Below, piece after piece: positions 51,431 to 60,611 of a DNA stretch of 64,000 bases (positions within the stretch are counted from its first letter, which is position 1; every line of letters starts with the position of its first letter). The position numbers and the translations under genes were made by a program. The notes under the pieces are model-generated. The model did not search any database and was not told the origin of the DNA. It saw only the letters and a list, made by a program, of their open reading frames with translations. The stretch lies in NCBI RefSeq assembly GCF_014192015.1, contig NZ_JACHXJ010000001.1, positions 1,426,001-1,490,000 on the forward strand. Direction: 5' to 3'. Source of the DNA: Paenibacillus rhizosphaerae. GTDB taxonomy: Bacteria; Bacillota; Bacilli; Paenibacillales; Paenibacillaceae.

Positions 51431-52273
51431 ATGCGAGTAGACGCTCACCAGCATTACTGGAGCATCGCCCGGGACGACTACGGCTGGATTACGCCGTCCA
51501 TTCCTGTCCTGTACCGGGATTATCAGCCGCCGGATCTGCTTCCGCATCTGGCAGAACATCATCTTGACGGTACGATCCTTGTGCAAGCCGCACCAACGTA
51601 TGAAGAAACCGATTATATTCTTGAACTCGCGGCACACGATAATCGGGTTCTGGGGGTCGTCGGATATTTGGATCTTGCGGATAATGATCACAAGAATCAT
51701 TTTGAGCGCTTCGCGCAGCATCCCAAATTCGTCGGCTTCCGCCTCATGATCCAGGATATGAGGGATGCGGGTGCGATCCTGGAACCTTCATACACAGCTT
51801 CGCTCAAACACTATGCGAGCCTTGGCGTACCGGTTGATCTGCTGGTCCGGTCCGATCAATTGGAAACGCTGATCCGCCTGATCGAGCAAATCCCGGATCT
51901 GCGTGCGGTGATCGACCATCTGGCGAAGCCGCGCATCGCTGCAGGGGAAATGGAGCCTTGGGCCGGATACATGAAGAGGCTGGCGTCCTACCCGAATCTG
52001 TACTGCAAGCTGTCCGGCATGGTGACTGAGGCGGATCATGCCGGCTGGAAGCCGGAACAGCTCACGCCTTATGTCCGTCATGTACTGAACTGTTTCGGTG
52101 CAGACCGGGTGATGTTCGGCAGCGACTGGCCGGTATGCCTGATGGCATCGAGCTACGACGGAGTCGTGGATGCACTTATGAAGACGCTTCCACCTGGTTG
52201 GGGAGCAGAAGAGAACCTGAAATTGTTCGGGGGCAACGCCGCTAAATTTTACCGGCTGGAGAACGTGACATGA
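51431..52273 (+). CDS. L-fuconolactonase-like amidohydrolase (COG3618)
   Basis: A 280-aa TIM-barrel hydrolase opening sugar-acid lactones. The start MRVDAHQHYW gives D4-x-H6-x-H8-Y-W, the family hallmark; VIDHLAKPRI and FGSDWPVC carry further metal and active-site residues. ATG 51431 follows GGAGGAG. In context it would hydrolyse L-fucono- or L-galactonolactone made by the next gene's product. Similar proteins act on other lactones, so the exact substrate is inferred. Confidence 0.88.
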   Translation: MRVDAHQHYWSIARDDYGWITPSIPVLYRDYQPPDLLPHLAEHHLDGTILVQAAPTYEETDYILELAAHDNRVLGVVGYLDLADNDHKNHFERFAQHPKFVGFRLMIQDMRDAGAILEPSYTASLKHYASLGVPVDLLVRSDQLETLIRLIEQIPDLRAVIDHLAKPRIAAGEMEPWAGYMKRLASYPNLYCKLSGMVTEADHAGWKPEQLTPYVRHVLNCFGADRVMFGSDWPVCLMASSYDGVVDALMKTLPPGWGAEENLKLFGGNAAKFYRLENVT

Positions 52274-52328
52274 TGACAAATACCGCTGCGGGGACAATGA
52301 CTGAAACGAAGGGTTGGGTGAAATCGAG

Positions 52329-53276
52329 ATGAAATACCGGAAATTAGGGAAAACGGGCCTGGAAGTGTCTGCGCTCAGTTTTGGCGCCTCCTCGTTAGGC
52401 TCCGTATTCCGCGACACGGATGAGCAGGAGAGCCTGCGAACCGTCCACGAGGCGATTGACAGTGGGATCAATTACATTGACGTATCGCCTTATTACGGAT
52501 TGACTAAGGCCGAGACGGTGCTCGGGAAGGCGCTTAAGGACATTCCGCGCGACCGGTACCTGCTGTCAACCAAGGCGGGACGCTACGGAGAGAATGAGTT
52601 CGATTTTTCCCATAACCGGATTCTGACGAGTCTGGATGAAAGCCTGAAGCGGCTGCACGTGAACGAAGTGGATATTCTGTTCCTCCATGATATCGAGTTC
52701 GTCCCGGCTCAAATCATCCTGGAAGAAGCTATACCTGCGCTTGAAAAGCTGAAACAGGCGGGTAAAATCCGGTTTGCCGGCATTTGCGGACTGCCGCTTG
52801 CGCTGTTTGAAACGCTGCTGCCGCAAATCGATATCGATGCGATCATTTCCTACTGCCATTACTCGCTGAATGATACCAGTCTGCTGGACTTGATGCCGCT
52901 TCTTGAGGAGAAGAATACGGGACTGGTCAATGCCTCTCCCATCTCCATGGGACTGCTGAGCACCCGGGGAACGCCGGACTGGCATCCAGCCGGTCCGGAA
53001 ATCAAGGAAGCCTGCTTGAAGGCGGCACGGTTCTGCGCGGATCAAGGGGAGGATATCGCGAAGCTCGCGGTACAATTCTCCACTTCCAATGAGCGCATTC
53101 CTACCACGCTGGTCAGTACGGCTAATCCGCATAATATCCGCAGGAATGCTTCCTGGGTAGAGGAGCCGATGGATGAGCGCCTTTTAAGCGAAGTGCTTGC
53201 CATTTTAGAGCCTGTACACAATCGGACCTGGACCAGCGGAAGACCCGAATATAATGCGAAAATAGGGGGGGCGTGA
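52329..53276 (+). CDS. L-galactose/L-fucose dehydrogenase-like aldo/keto reductase
   Basis: A 315-aa NAD(P)-dependent enzyme that should oxidise L-fucose or L-galactose at C1 to the lactone. The tetrad is D51, Y56, K82 and H120. FGASSLGSVFRD, DVSPYYGLTKAETVLG, RILTSLDESLKRL and SYCHYSLNDTSLLDL closely follow plant L-galactose dehydrogenase. L-fucose is 6-deoxy-L-galactose, so both sugars fit. ATG 52329 follows GGGTGAAAT. The next gene starts just 1 nt past its stop, confirming an operon. Confidence 0.9.
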   Translation: MKYRKLGKTGLEVSALSFGASSLGSVFRDTDEQESLRTVHEAIDSGINYIDVSPYYGLTKAETVLGKALKDIPRDRYLLSTKAGRYGENEFDFSHNRILTSLDESLKRLHVNEVDILFLHDIEFVPAQIILEEAIPALEKLKQAGKIRFAGICGLPLALFETLLPQIDIDAIISYCHYSLNDTSLLDLMPLLEEKNTGLVNASPISMGLLSTRGTPDWHPAGPEIKEACLKAARFCADQGEDIAKLAVQFSTSNERIPTTLVSTANPHNIRRNASWVEEPMDERLLSEVLAILEPVHNRTWTSGRPEYNAKIGGA

Positions 53277-53277
53277 G

Positions 53278-54294
53278 ATGAAAGGCATCATATGTTCTGC
53301 CGTCGGTCGATTTGACATGGCCCTGAATCTGCCGGAGCCCGTGATGGAGCCGGGGCATGCGGTGGTCGAGATCAAACGGGTCGGGATTTGCGGAACCGAT
53401 CTGCACGCATTCCGCGGCAACCAGCCCTTTTTTACTTATCCGAGAATCCTTGGCCATGAGCTGGCAGGTATTATTAAGGAAATGGGCCCTAACGGCGAAG
53501 GGCTTGAAGCCGGCGATCAGGTCAGCATCATCCCTTATTTGCACTGCGGGACATGCATTGCCTGCCGAAGCGGGAAGACCAACTGCTGTACGGATATGCA
53601 GGTCCTTGGCGTTCATACGGACGGAGGCATGCGTGAGCGGATTTCCGTCCCGGTGACCCACCTGATCCGGACGAATGGGCTGACGCTGGACCAGACCGCG
53701 GTCATTGAACCGCTGGCCATAGGTGCCCATGCTGTAAGAAGGTCGGGGCTTGCGGCCGGTGAGACGGCGCTCGTTATCGGGGGCGGGCCGATTGGGCTTG
53801 GAGTTATGGCCTTTGCAAAGGCCGGCGGTGCCCGGGTGCTCGCGATGGATGTGAATGACGAACGCTTGGCTTTCTGCGGGGAGTGGGTTCAGACGGATGC
53901 GCTGGTTAACGCATTACAGAACCCTGAAGAACAGATTGCGGCGGCCTGCGGCGGGGAACTGCCTTCGGTGGTGTTTGACGCTACGGGAAACGCACAGTCG
54001 ATGACCGACGCGTTCCGCTATCCCGCCCATGGCGGAAGATTGGTCTACGTCGGACTGGTCAAGGCGGATATCCGGTTCCACGATCCGGAATTCCATAAGC
54101 GGGAGCTGACGCTGCTGGCCAGCCGCAACGCAACGCGCGAAGACTTCATGCACGTGCTGCATACGATCCGGTCCGGCGGGATCGACGTCGGTCCATATGT
54201 CACGCACCGGGCCGCATTTGACGATATGATCGAACAATTTAACCACTGGCTGGACCCGGGAACCAAGGTCATCAAAGCGATGGTCGAAATGTAA
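53278..54294 (+). CDS. Zinc-dependent dehydrogenase, L-galactonate dehydrogenase-like
   Basis: A 338-aa MDR-superfamily enzyme. Catalytic-zinc ligands are C38, H60 and E61 and structural-zinc cysteines C90, C93, C96 and C104. The NAD site is VIGGGPIGLG. It resembles L-galactonate 5-dehydrogenases (LgoD/YjjN) and sorbitol-type dehydrogenases. In this operon it would oxidise L-galactonate or L-fuconate, or a downstream keto acid. GGGGGG-like sequence overlaps the preceding gene's end and serves as ribosome binding site. A terminator follows. Confidence 0.87.
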   Translation: MKGIICSAVGRFDMALNLPEPVMEPGHAVVEIKRVGICGTDLHAFRGNQPFFTYPRILGHELAGIIKEMGPNGEGLEAGDQVSIIPYLHCGTCIACRSGKTNCCTDMQVLGVHTDGGMRERISVPVTHLIRTNGLTLDQTAVIEPLAIGAHAVRRSGLAAGETALVIGGGPIGLGVMAFAKAGGARVLAMDVNDERLAFCGEWVQTDALVNALQNPEEQIAAACGGELPSVVFDATGNAQSMTDAFRYPAHGGRLVYVGLVKADIRFHDPEFHKRELTLLASRNATREDFMHVLHTIRSGGIDVGPYVTHRAAFDDMIEQFNHWLDPGTKVIKAMVEM

Positions 54295-54323
54295 GTCCAT
54301 ATCAGGAATGAAGTCCTATCAAG

Positions 54324-54352
54324 AACGGCCGTCTACAAAGACGGTCGTTTTT
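54324..54352 (+). terminator. Rho-independent terminator
   Basis: An 11-bp stem with one G.U pair (54324-54334 with 54339-54349), an ACAA loop and TTT(TT). It ends the L-sugar oxidation operon. Confidence 0.88.
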
Positions 54353-54430
54353 CTCAACTTAGCGGTGCTTGGCAGGAACAAGCCGCAGGCGGCTGACTCA
54401 TTCGAAATCCATGAAAGGTCAGGTGGTTCC

Positions 54431-56743
54431 ATGAAACGGGTATGGCTGAACATTTCACCGGTATTTCGCAGATTTCTTATGTCTTATTTAATCGTCCTGA
54501 TGATCCCGCTGATTGCGGGATATGTGTCTTACCGGACATCCATCGATGTAGCGGAGCAAAGTTCCCTGGAGACCAGCATCATGTCGCTGCAGCAGAGCAA
54601 GGATCTGATGGAGCGCAGGCTCGCAGAAGTACAGGGGTTCACCAAACAGCTCGCCATCAATCAGGATTTGGCCAGACTCATGATTGCGCGCGCGGACGAG
54701 CAGGATTACGACGTATACGGTTTGTGGAAAATGATGCGGGATATCTCCAATTACAGCCAGACCAACGACTTTCTTTCGAATTTCTACATCTACCTCCGCA
54801 ACAGTCATCTGGTGCTTACGCCAAGTACGGTCTATTACCGGCCGGAGCTGTTTTACGAATCGAACCATTATGAAGGCATGCCCTTTAAGACTTGGAAGAA
54901 GAACTTTCTAGAGAAGAGCAACCTCAGCATGGTCGTTCCCCAGCACGATTACGTGACGAAGACGCACAAGCAAACGGTGGTTACCTTCGTGCAATCCCTG
55001 CCCCTAAACAGCTTCGATACCCCTCTCGCCTCCGTCGTGGTCCTGATCGATACGAAGAAAATGTCCGCATCTCTATCAGGGATAACAAATCAGTACGGAG
55101 GATGGGCATTCGTCAGGAACCATGAAGGAGAGACGGTTATGTCTGAGGGGATCACCGGCAGCGCCATATCCAAGATAACGAATATTCCTTCAGGCAAACC
55201 CGGCGACATCAGCCGCGCAGCGGATGATATGCTGCTCATATCCATTCGGGATGAATTGAGCGGCTGGGTCTACACGGCCGGCGTCCCGAAAGCCGCACTC
55301 ATGATCAACGCGAACCGAATCAAGAATATCACCGGATTGCTCACCGCGATTTCTTTGATTGCCGGACTTGTCATCGGACTTTTACTGGCATACCGGAGCA
55401 GCGCTCCGATCAACAACCTGATGAATTCACTCAAAAAACAGCTCGGATTGGAACTAAGTACAGGCATTCAGGATTACGATTTTATCGCGGGGAACATCTC
55501 AAGCCTGATTGCGAGCAACAGGCAGCTGGAGCAAGAGCTCCGCAGCCAAGTGCCCTTGATCCGCGACGCGTTCATCAAGCGGCTGTTGGTCGGTGAATTT
55601 TACAACGGTGAAGAACTGGCCGCCGCTTCAGCACAAGCAGGGGTCACCATTAAGGGGGATGCAGGTTACGCCGGCTTGGCTAAAATGAACACCTTCGGCG
55701 GATCAGACAGCCGCGAATCGCTCGCGGAATCCAGTGTGGCCCGTTTCATCGTGCGCCAGTCCCTCGTGGAGGCCGATCCGGATATGCTGGTTACGGATTG
55801 GGGGCAGGACAAGCTGGCCTTTCTGCTGCTGCGCACAAGCAAGCTGGCCCCGGATGAGGCCTTGGTCATGCAAAAGCTGCAGGATCTGGCTGGGACGCTG
55901 TTCAGCCATTATCACATGCCCGTCCAGTTCGGAATGGGGAGGCCATTTGAGTCGCTGGCGGACATCGGGCGATCGTTCGGCGAAGCTGCGGAGGCTTTGG
56001 ACTATGCGGCATTCACCGACGAGGGAGGCGTCATTCGGTATGAGGATTCGAGCCGGGATGCGTCGCTATTCTACTATCCGATCGAGACGGAAACGCGGCT
56101 GCTGAACACGATCAAATCGGGGGATGGCAGGGAAGCGATGCGGATCCTCGAGCACATTGCGAAGCGGAATTTTACGGAGAGGGAGCTGTCCCGTGAAATG
56201 ACGGAGCAGCTGATCGGCGAACTCAAGGGAACGATGCTCAAACTGCTGGATCAAAAGGCGGGAGATGATCACGAGTTCACAGATAACCTCCAGTACCGCA
56301 TAGCTCAAATCCAGCCGTTTGAAGGGATTGACAGGCTTCTCGGGCAAATGGGCGAACTCATCGACCTCTATTGTTCGATGATCGAGGAGAAAAAGAACGC
56401 CCTGCATCACCAGACGGTACGGCAGGTGAAGGACTATCTTGAGTCTGCGTACGGGGATGCGGACTTAACGCTGTACCACATCGCCAAGCAGGTTGGAAGG
56501 CCGGAAAAGTATGTCTCTACGGTATTCAAGGAAAGCGAGGGGGAGCATTGGTTCGATTACCTGGAACGGCTGCGCATCGATAAAGCGTCCGAGCTGCTGC
56601 TGAACCGGGCATTAAAAATCGACGATATTGCCGAAAGGGTCGGCTATAACAGCGCTCATTCGTTCCGGCGGGCGTTTAAGCGGGTCCGGGGGATCTCTCC
56701 CAGCATGTTCAGGGAAGCGTCTGAATTAGGGGACGCTCGTTGA
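54431..56743 (+). CDS. Membrane-bound AraC-family regulator
   Basis: A 770-aa one-component regulator of the YtdP/YesS type. It has a transmembrane helix at about residues 13-33 (RRFLMSYLIVLMIPLIAGYV), a large extracellular sensor region, a second helix near 305-328, a cytoplasmic linker with a degenerate catalytic-like segment, and a C-terminal AraC domain (about 667-770) ending RGISPSMFRE. It lacks a receiver domain, so it acts alone. ATG 54431 follows AGGTGG by about 4 nt. The transporter and GH95 genes downstream are its likely targets. Confidence 0.93.
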   Translation: MKRVWLNISPVFRRFLMSYLIVLMIPLIAGYVSYRTSIDVAEQSSLETSIMSLQQSKDLMERRLAEVQGFTKQLAINQDLARLMIARADEQDYDVYGLWKMMRDISNYSQTNDFLSNFYIYLRNSHLVLTPSTVYYRPELFYESNHYEGMPFKTWKKNFLEKSNLSMVVPQHDYVTKTHKQTVVTFVQSLPLNSFDTPLASVVVLIDTKKMSASLSGITNQYGGWAFVRNHEGETVMSEGITGSAISKITNIPSGKPGDISRAADDMLLISIRDELSGWVYTAGVPKAALMINANRIKNITGLLTAISLIAGLVIGLLLAYRSSAPINNLMNSLKKQLGLELSTGIQDYDFIAGNISSLIASNRQLEQELRSQVPLIRDAFIKRLLVGEFYNGEELAAASAQAGVTIKGDAGYAGLAKMNTFGGSDSRESLAESSVARFIVRQSLVEADPDMLVTDWGQDKLAFLLLRTSKLAPDEALVMQKLQDLAGTLFSHYHMPVQFGMGRPFESLADIGRSFGEAAEALDYAAFTDEGGVIRYEDSSRDASLFYYPIETETRLLNTIKSGDGREAMRILEHIAKRNFTERELSREMTEQLIGELKGTMLKLLDQKAGDDHEFTDNLQYRIAQIQPFEGIDRLLGQMGELIDLYCSMIEEKKNALHHQTVRQVKDYLESAYGDADLTLYHIAKQVGRPEKYVSTVFKESEGEHWFDYLERLRIDKASELLLNRALKIDDIAERVGYNSAHSFRRAFKRVRGISPSMFREASELGDAR

Positions 56744-56871
56744 TTCAGCGCCGGTAGAATGCGCTTTCATCGCAAAATGTACGCTTGATCTCAGATTGTA
56801 CGGTCGGGTTGTGGATGCATTCGCCGCAATTGTACCTTTACGGTCGTGATGCGGGATTTTACCATGAATTC

Positions 56872-56885
56872 TGTAAGCGCTACCA
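56872..56885 (+). promoter_or_regulatory. Probable cre site, one mismatch
   Basis: TGTAAGCGCTACCA matches 13 of 14 positions of TGWAANCGNTNWCA (position 12 is C). It lies 45 bp upstream of the permease start, a suitable place for CcpA repression of the second fucoside module. Confidence 0.6.
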
Positions 56886-56929
56886 TTATAAACGGCTCCG
56901 GAGTCGTAACGTGAAGGGGGAATGTGCTT

Positions 56930-57898
56930 GTGAAGGCTGTATCGGTTCAGCCGCAGACGGGGACCCGGGAGAGGAGCACTTCCAAAAATTATTGGAAGGA
57001 AGCCAAGAAAAGTCTGAGGAAGCACTGGCAGCTGTATTTACTGGTGATACCGCCGGTCCTGTTCTTTATTCTTTTCAAATACCTCCCGATGGCGAACGCG
57101 GTGCTGGCATTCAAGAATTACCAGGTGACCAAGGGGATATGGGGAAGCCCCTGGGTGGGGACGAAGTACTTCGACATGCTGTTTAACAATCCGCAATTCT
57201 GGACGCTGATCAAGAACACGTTGTTTCTGTCCCTGTATCAGCTGGCAGCCACATTTCCGATCCCGATCATTCTGGCACTGCTGCTCAATGAGGTGCGAAG
57301 CCTCCGTTTCAAAAAAGCGGTTCAGCTGATTACGTATGCGCCGTTTTTTATCTCGACCGTCGTTATGGTTTCCATTATTATGATCTTCCTTGCCCCGCGG
57401 CTCGGACTGCTGAACGTGATTCTAAATGCGATGGGCATGGAATCCACGAACTTTCTCGGCGACCCGACCAAGTTCAGATCCGTTTACGTATGGGCGGAAG
57501 TGTGGCAAACCACCGGATACTCCTGCGTCATTTATTTGGCGGCATTGGCTGGCGTGGACCCGTCGCTCTACGAAGCGGCAAAAGTGGACGGGGCTTCCAG
57601 GCTGCAAAAAATCATCAATGTGGACATTCCCGGGATCCTGCCGGCCGCCGTCATCATCCTGATCTTAAGCGTAGGCAATATCATGTCGCTGGGCTTTGAG
57701 AAAGTATATCTGCTGCAGAACCCGTTAAACCTGCAATCTTCAGAGATCATCTCCACGTATGTCTACAAAATCGGTTTGCTGAACGCCAATTACAGCTTTG
57801 CCACAGCCGTGGGCTTGTTCAATTCGGTGATCAACCTGATTCTGCTCGTGGCGGTCAATGCCGTCTCGCGGCGGATATCCGAGAACAGTCTGTGGTAA
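56930..57898 (+). CDS. ABC transporter permease, LplB type
   Basis: A 322-aa membrane subunit. KHWQLYLLVIPPVLFFILFK is helix 1, and the EAA motif is EAAKVDGASRLQKIINVDIP. GTG 56930 is preferred because AAGGGGG lies 9 nt upstream; GTG 56924 would add only two residues with too short a spacing. It is the first gene of the second fucoside module after the membrane regulator. Confidence 0.92.
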   Translation: MKAVSVQPQTGTRERSTSKNYWKEAKKSLRKHWQLYLLVIPPVLFFILFKYLPMANAVLAFKNYQVTKGIWGSPWVGTKYFDMLFNNPQFWTLIKNTLFLSLYQLAATFPIPIILALLLNEVRSLRFKKAVQLITYAPFFISTVVMVSIIMIFLAPRLGLLNVILNAMGMESTNFLGDPTKFRSVYVWAEVWQTTGYSCVIYLAALAGVDPSLYEAAKVDGASRLQKIINVDIPGILPAAVIILILSVGNIMSLGFEKVYLLQNPLNLQSSEIISTYVYKIGLLNANYSFATAVGLFNSVINLILLVAVNAVSRRISENSLW

Positions 57899-57923
57899 TT
57901 CACATGAACAAGGAGGGGAGGCT

Positions 57924-58844
57924 ATGGCTGCTGTACAGACGACCGCTTCCATACCGACAAGGGGGAAAATTCGCGATTCGGCGGGTGACCGTATTTTCCT
58001 TGGTATCACATATATCCTGTTGAGTTTGATCCTCGTTGCCGTACTTTACCCGCTTATTTATATCGTCAGCTCATCGATCAGCAGCCCGCAGGCGGTTGCA
58101 TCCGGCAAAGTCTGGCTGTGGCCGGTCGATATCTCTTTTGCCGGATATAAAACGGTCTTCAGCAATGACCAGATTCTGGTCGGCTACGGAAACTCGCTGT
58201 TCTATACCTGCTGCGGGACCTTGATCAGCGTCATTCTAACGGTGGCGATCGCCTATCCGTTATCGAAAAAGACGTTTTTTGGACGCAATGTGCTCATGAT
58301 GTTTATCACGTTTACCTTTCTGTTTTCCGGCGGCTTGATTCCGACATATCTTGTCGTCAAGGGCCTGCACCTGATCGATACAAGGTGGGCGCTGCTCCTG
58401 CCAAATGCGATCTTCGTATTTCAGGTCATTATTGCCCGCACCTTTTTTAAATCGTCTATTCCGGAGGAGCTGAACGATGCCGCCGAAATCGACGGCTGCA
58501 GCGATATCCGGTTCCTGCTCAGCGTCGTCATTCCGCTGTCCAAGCCGATCCTGGCCGTGTTGACGCTGGTGTATGCGGTTGCGCAGTGGAACGCCTTTTT
58601 CGACGCGTTGATCTATCTCAAGTCGCAGCACTTGTATCCGCTTCAGTTAACGCTGCGCAGCATTCTGATTCAAAATTTCTCAGGCGGTAATATGGACGCG
58701 AGCGAGCAGGTCAAGCGGCAGGAGCTTGCCTATTTGATGAAATATTCCCTCATCGTGGTCGCAAGCCTGCCTGTGCTGATCCTGTATCCCTTTATTCAGC
58801 GGTATTTCGTACAAGGGATGCTGATCGGTTCGATCAAGGGTTAA
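57924..58844 (+). CDS. ABC transporter permease, LplC type
   Basis: A 306-aa membrane subunit. The SLILVAVLYPLIYIVSSSIS helix follows a short cytoplasmic leader; the EAA-region is DAAEIDGCSDIRFLLSVVIP, and the C-terminus ends YFVQGMLIGSIKG. AGGAGGGGAGG immediately before the ATG marks the start. It pairs with the preceding permease, and the binding protein follows 64 bp later. A weak cre-like sequence with two mismatches overlaps its stop (58842-58855). Confidence 0.93.
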   Translation: MAAVQTTASIPTRGKIRDSAGDRIFLGITYILLSLILVAVLYPLIYIVSSSISSPQAVASGKVWLWPVDISFAGYKTVFSNDQILVGYGNSLFYTCCGTLISVILTVAIAYPLSKKTFFGRNVLMMFITFTFLFSGGLIPTYLVVKGLHLIDTRWALLLPNAIFVFQVIIARTFFKSSIPEELNDAAEIDGCSDIRFLLSVVIPLSKPILAVLTLVYAVAQWNAFFDALIYLKSQHLYPLQLTLRSILIQNFSGGNMDASEQVKRQELAYLMKYSLIVVASLPVLILYPFIQRYFVQGMLIGSIKG

Positions 58845-58908
58845 AAGCGTTATAATTGACGATTTCGTTAGGGGAGCTTTTCAATTTTTAATGGAAAAGG
58901 GGAGTGTA

Positions 58909-60579
58909 ATGTTCATGAAGAAACGTGTTTACCGGGGCTGGTTCAGCTTAATTGCGCTGGTGCTTGTCCTTGCAGGCTGTTCCGGTGGGGCATCACCGAA
59001 TGATTCGGGAGCGGAGGGCGGATCTGCGGGTACAGGCGGGGAAACCGGAACTGTTCCGATCAGCGTGTTCGTCAATACCGACGGCAACATCGACTATAAA
59101 ACAAACCAGTTCACCAAAGTGCTGGAGGAAAAAGCAAACGTCAAGCTGCAGTTTACCGAGGTACCTTATGACGGCGCAGCGGAGAAACGCCAAATTTCCC
59201 TCGCCAGCGGCGACTACCCGGATTTATACATGCTGATCCCGTGGGTCGACAAGTTCTCCCAATCGGATCTGGTGAAGTTCGGGCAGCAGGGCGTGATCCT
59301 TCCCCTGAACGATCTAATCGATCAATATGCGCCCAATATCAAGAAGGCGCTGGACGATCACCCGGATTACAAAGCGATGTCCATCGCGCCGGACGGCAAC
59401 ATCTACGGGCTGACTATGCTGAACGAATGTTTTCACTGCTCTTACCCCAACAAAATGTGGGTCAACACCAGCTGGCTGAAGAAGCTCAATTTGGAGGTCC
59501 CTAAAACGACGGAAGACTTCAAGAAGATGCTGGAAGCCTTCAAGACCACGGATCCGAACGGCAACGGCAAAGCCGACGAGGTCCCTCTGAGCGGCTCCAT
59601 CGAAAATTTTGGCGTGCACATCCTTCCTTTTCTAATGAACGGCTTTATCTATGATGACGATAAATACTATCTGACGGTGAATGGAGATCAGGTGGACATC
59701 GCGGCCAACAAGCCGGAGTGGAAGGAAGGACTTGCCTATGCCAATTCGTTGTATGCCGAAGGCTTGATTGACCCGGGTGCATTCACGCAGAACGCCGACG
59801 CGTTCAAGCTGATCGGCAACAATACCGCAACCGAACTGCTCGGTGCGGGAGCATCGATGCATCCGGCCATTTTCACAGATACCGGGGAGGGCAACAAGTA
59901 CAGCTCACACTACGACGCCATTCCTCCACTTCAGGGGCCTCATGCCGCATACGCCACGTTCAATTACCCGGTCGAGCCGGGAGCTACTTTCGTCCTGACC
60001 AATAAGGCAAGCAAAGAAGTACAAATCGCCGCCATCAAAATGCTGGATTACATTTATACCGAAGAGGGACAGCTGCTGGGCAACTATGGCGAGGAGGGCA
60101 AGGACTGGGCGAAGCCAAAAGACGGAGACGTGCCATTGAACGAAAAGGCGAGACCGATCTTCAAGACACTGGAACAGCCGGCGGGCTCCGAGCCGCGAAA
60201 CAGTGCGTGGGGAGCAACCGCCCAATACGATCATACCCGGGAGTTCCGCGATGGATGGATTCAGGAAACCGATATTTATAAAAATTCGGGTTATGAGCGC
60301 AGATTGCAGGAAGCGACCTACCTGTACGAGAATAAACAACCTAAGGAGGTCTATCCCAATTGGTCGGTCTGGATCGATCCAGCGGCTGCCGACGAGCAAA
60401 GCATGCTTCAGCAAAATATCAAGGACTACGTAGATCAAAATGCCCTGCAGTTTGTCACCGGCGCCAAGAACCTGGACAAAGACTGGGATGCCTACGTCAA
60501 AGGGTTGGACGCATTAAATCTGAAGCGGTATTTGGAAATCATGCAGCAGGCATATGACACGACCAAAAAAGCAGAATAA
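58909..60579 (+). CDS. ABC transporter solute-binding lipoprotein, LplA type
   Basis: A 556-aa exported receptor. The signal peptide ends in LAGC with lipid-anchored Cys24, followed by a Gly/Ser-rich tether. [20 protein letters not shown] and [20 protein letters not shown] are typical of the large LplA-class binding proteins. It is only distantly similar to the pair at 21534 and 26286. ATG 58909 is preferred over 58891 because GGGGAG lies 6 nt upstream. The GH95 gene follows by 32 bp. Confidence 0.93.
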   Translation: MFMKKRVYRGWFSLIALVLVLAGCSGGASPNDSGAEGGSAGTGGETGTVPISVFVNTDGNIDYKTNQFTKVLEEKANVKLQFTEVPYDGAAEKRQISLASGDYPDLYMLIPWVDKFSQSDLVKFGQQGVILPLNDLIDQYAPNIKKALDDHPDYKAMSIAPDGNIYGLTMLNECFHCSYPNKMWVNTSWLKKLNLEVPKTTEDFKKMLEAFKTTDPNGNGKADEVPLSGSIENFGVHILPFLMNGFIYDDDKYYLTVNGDQVDIAANKPEWKEGLAYANSLYAEGLIDPGAFTQNADAFKLIGNNTATELLGAGASMHPAIFTDTGEGNKYSSHYDAIPPLQGPHAAYATFNYPVEPGATFVLTNKASKEVQIAAIKMLDYIYTEEGQLLGNYGEEGKDWAKPKDGDVPLNEKARPIFKTLEQPAGSEPRNSAWGATAQYDHTREFRDGWIQETDIYKNSGYERRLQEATYLYENKQPKEVYPNWSVWIDPAAADEQSMLQQNIKDYVDQNALQFVTGAKNLDKDWDAYVKGLDALNLKRYLEIMQQAYDTTKKAE

Positions 60580-60611
60580 TACGAACCTTTTTATGGAACC
60601 GGAGGGGAAGC

